DNA of 64,000 bases, taken from positions 96,165 to 160,164 of the forward strand of contig JAJFGG010000016.1 of the NCBI GenBank assembly GCA_021776235.1, in the 5' to 3' direction. The notes beneath the pieces are model-generated. The model did not search any database. It was not told where the DNA came from and saw nothing but the letters and a program-made list of their open reading frames with translations. Positions 62,434 through 64,000 of the stretch are shown piece by piece. Numbering within the stretch: position 1 is the stretch's first letter; every line of letters begins with the position of its first letter. The DNA is from Alphaproteobacteria bacterium (GTDB lineage: Bacteria > Pseudomonadota > Alphaproteobacteria > GCA-2731375). The position numbers and the translations under genes were made by a program.

Positions 62434-63837
62434 TTATAGATCGGGCCGCCTGTCCATGGGACGGGCTGACTCGAACGCCTTTGCGGCCCGCAACACCAGA
62501 TCTTCGCGGAAGTTATCGGCGACGATCTGCAGACCAACGGGCAATCCGTCCCTGGTAAAGCCGCAGGGGATGGAACAGGCCGGCTGTTGCGCCAAATTGA
62601 ACGGGTAACTGAACGGCGTCCAGTCGGTCCAATAGGTGTCATCCGGCGGGCTGCCGGGTGGCTGCAAGCGCCCCACATCAAAGGCCGGAACAGCCAGGGC
62701 GGGCGTCAGCAACAGATCCACCTGCTGAAAAAACTCGCGCAGATGCAGGCACAGGGCCGTCCGCCCTTCCATTGCCCGCATGTAATCCAGAATCGACAAT
62801 TCCTGTCCCTCGGCGACGATCTGGGCCAATTCCGGTTCCAGTTTGGCCTTGATCTCGTCGGGCATATGGGCAAAGGCACCGGCACTACCGGCCCACCAGT
62901 GGGTCTTGAAGACTGCTTTTGGATTTTCAAAGCCGGGATCGCGCTGCTCCACCATGGCCCCCAAATCGGTGAAGACGGCGGCGGCCTCGGCCACGATCCG
63001 GGCGACTTCCGGATCGACATTGGCATAGCCCAAATCCGGGCTGAAGGCGATCTTCAGGCCGGCGACGCCCGCATCCAGACCTTGGGTGAAATCAATACCC
63101 TGGTATGGCAGGGCCGTGTGGTCGCGATAGTCAGGCTCCGCCAACACGTTCAGCATTAACGCGGCGTCGGCCACGGAGCGGGTCATGGGCCCCACATGCG
63201 AGAGCGCGCGCATGGCGCTTTCAGGGTAGACCGGCACCCGGCCATAGTTCGCCTTCAAACCAAACACCCCGGTGAAAGCCGACGGGATGCGAATTGACCC
63301 GCCGCCGTCCGAGCCCACGGCCAGCGGCCCCATATCCGCCGCCAGGGCTGCCGCGGCACCACCCGACGAGCCGCCCGGCGTCTTCGCCAGGTTCCAGGGA
63401 TTTCGGGTGACGCCGCTCAAGGCGCTCTCGGTCAGGCCTTTCCAGCCAACCTCCGGCGTGGTGGTCTTGCCCAGCAGCACCGCGCCGTGTTCACGCAGGC
63501 GGGCGACACAGGGGGCGTCTTCCTCCCATGGGCCATCAGGATCGACGGTCAGAGAGCCCTTCAGGGTCGGCCAGCCCTTGGTCAAGACCAGATCCTTGAT
63601 GGTGGTCGGCACGCCGTCCACCAGGCCCTTTGGTTCAGCCTTGGCCCATCGTGCTTCGGACTCCCTGGCCGAGGTCATGGCGCCTTCATCATCAATGATC
63701 ATGAAGGCGTTGATCTTTTCGTTCACCGCATGAATGCGGTCCAGCACGGCCCTGGTCGCATCGACTGGCGAAAAACGACCCTGGCGATAGCCTGCCAACA
63801 GATCAACCGCACTCATCCGGATCAGTTCATCACTCAT
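62434..63837 (-). CDS. Amidase signature family protein
   Basis: 467 aa from the ATG at 63837, behind GGAGGAGAG. The Ser-cisSer-Lys triad reads K81 (PTTIKDL), S157 or S158 (GGSSGG) and S181 (SDGGGSIRIP). It hydrolyses a carboxamide. It ends 19 bases before the nnr start and could share its transcript. It lacks the C-terminal features of GatA and has no gatB or gatC nearby, so a catabolic amidase is more likely. Confidence 0.9.
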   Translation of the reverse strand: MSDELIRMSAVDLLAGYRQGRFSPVDATRAVLDRIHAVNEKINAFMIIDDEGAMTSARESEARWAKAEPKGLVDGVPTTIKDLVLTKGWPTLKGSLTVDPDGPWEEDAPCVARLREHGAVLLGKTTTPEVGWKGLTESALSGVTRNPWNLAKTPGGSSGGAAAALAADMGPLAVGSDGGGSIRIPSAFTGVFGLKANYGRVPVYPESAMRALSHVGPMTRSVADAALMLNVLAEPDYRDHTALPYQGIDFTQGLDAGVAGLKIAFSPDLGYANVDPEVARIVAEAAAVFTDLGAMVEQRDPGFENPKAVFKTHWWAGSAGAFAHMPDEIKAKLEPELAQIVAEGQELSILDYMRAMEGRTALCLHLREFFQQVDLLLTPALAVPAFDVGRLQPPGSPPDDTYWTDWTPFSYPFNLAQQPACSIPCGFTRDGLPVGLQIVADNFREDLVLRAAKAFESARPMDRRPDL

Positions 63838-64000
63838 GCTCTCTCCTCCCAAAGAGTTCCGATCTTATACCAAGCTGTCCGGACACATTTAAACCAAATG
63901 TGCGGTAGTGGCCTGGGGGAGGCGTACGTGGGTCCCCCGGACCAAAACCATTGGGTTGCCGGTGGGAAGTTTTTGCCCTTTTTTGTGCCAAAGGGCCACG
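63838..64000. other. Right edge, no gene seen
   Basis: 163 bases upstream of the amidase gene. A weak GGGGGA/TCCCCC inverted repeat lies at 63915-63938, and a T-rich stretch near 63970. Nothing else is supported. Confidence 0.3.

Overview
The window looks like a chromosomal segment of an alphaproteobacterium, probably close to the Rhodospirillales. The evidence is a SciP-type (DUF1153) CtrA partner next to flgE, a FlbD-like sigma-54 activator inside the flagellar operon, a perfect CtrA-type box (TTAA-N7-TTAAC) in a flagellar intergenic region, flhF-flhG as in polar flagellates, a glnB-glnA pair behind a -24/-12 promoter, and many acyl-CoA and Mo-hydroxylase type catabolic genes. No replication origin, rRNA operon, CRISPR array, prophage or insertion sequence was seen.

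Layout. (1) 1-7.1 kb, minus strand: a tightly packed surface-glycan operon that leaves the window at its left edge. It holds a GTG-started SDR, two tandem 399-aa glycosyltransferases, a second SDR, a split thiamine-diphosphate enzyme (E1-alpha and E1-beta like) and a radical SAM protein. (2) 7.6-10.0 kb: a second radical SAM protein with extra C-terminal cysteines (plus strand), facing a UDP-glucose-4-epimerase-like gene that follows flgL. This locus abuts the flagellar genes, so flagellin or cell-surface glycosylation is the most natural reading. (3) 10-30 kb: flagellar block. flgK-flgL are on the minus strand with a Sel1-repeat gene. On the plus strand run fliK-flgD-flgE, sciP, then fliF-fliG-fliH-fliN-motA-flbD-flhA-flhF-flhG plus a small orphan gene. 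CtrA-like and sigma-54 sites sit in the intergenic regions. (4) 30-36 kb: enoyl-CoA hydratase, two acyl-CoA dehydrogenases, a TauD-type dioxygenase, and a divergent class III aminotransferase with a small monooxygenase. (5) 36-40 kb: a PhnD-like binding lipoprotein followed by a hybrid histidine kinase. (6) 40-45 kb: an acyl-CoA dehydrogenase and a four-gene cluster of two NodB/PuuE-like deacetylases, an isochorismatase-like hydrolase and an isocitrate-lyase/PEP-mutase-family enzyme. (7) 45-47 kb: glnA and glnB. (8) 47-51 kb: two class I aminotransferases, an acyl-CoA dehydrogenase and tRNA-His. (9) 51-58.6 kb, plus strand: a KstD/fumarate-reductase-like flavoprotein, a cupin, an acetolactate-synthase-like ThDP enzyme, a lone Mo-hydroxylase large subunit and an SDR. 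(10) 58.7-64 kb, minus strand: a DUF899 thioredoxin-like protein, malonyl-CoA decarboxylase, NAD(P)HX repair enzyme and an amidase.

The most unusual items are: the glycan operon joining a free-standing E1-alpha/beta pair to radical SAM enzymes and to an SDR lacking its catalytic Tyr; a small protein after flhG that resembles the C-terminal half of QueF without its catalytic Cys; a deacetylase pair in which one partner has lost several histidines; a FlbD with Glu at the phospho-acceptor position; and a Mo-hydroxylase large subunit without its electron-transfer subunits. All functional statements rest on reading motifs by eye. No database search was run.
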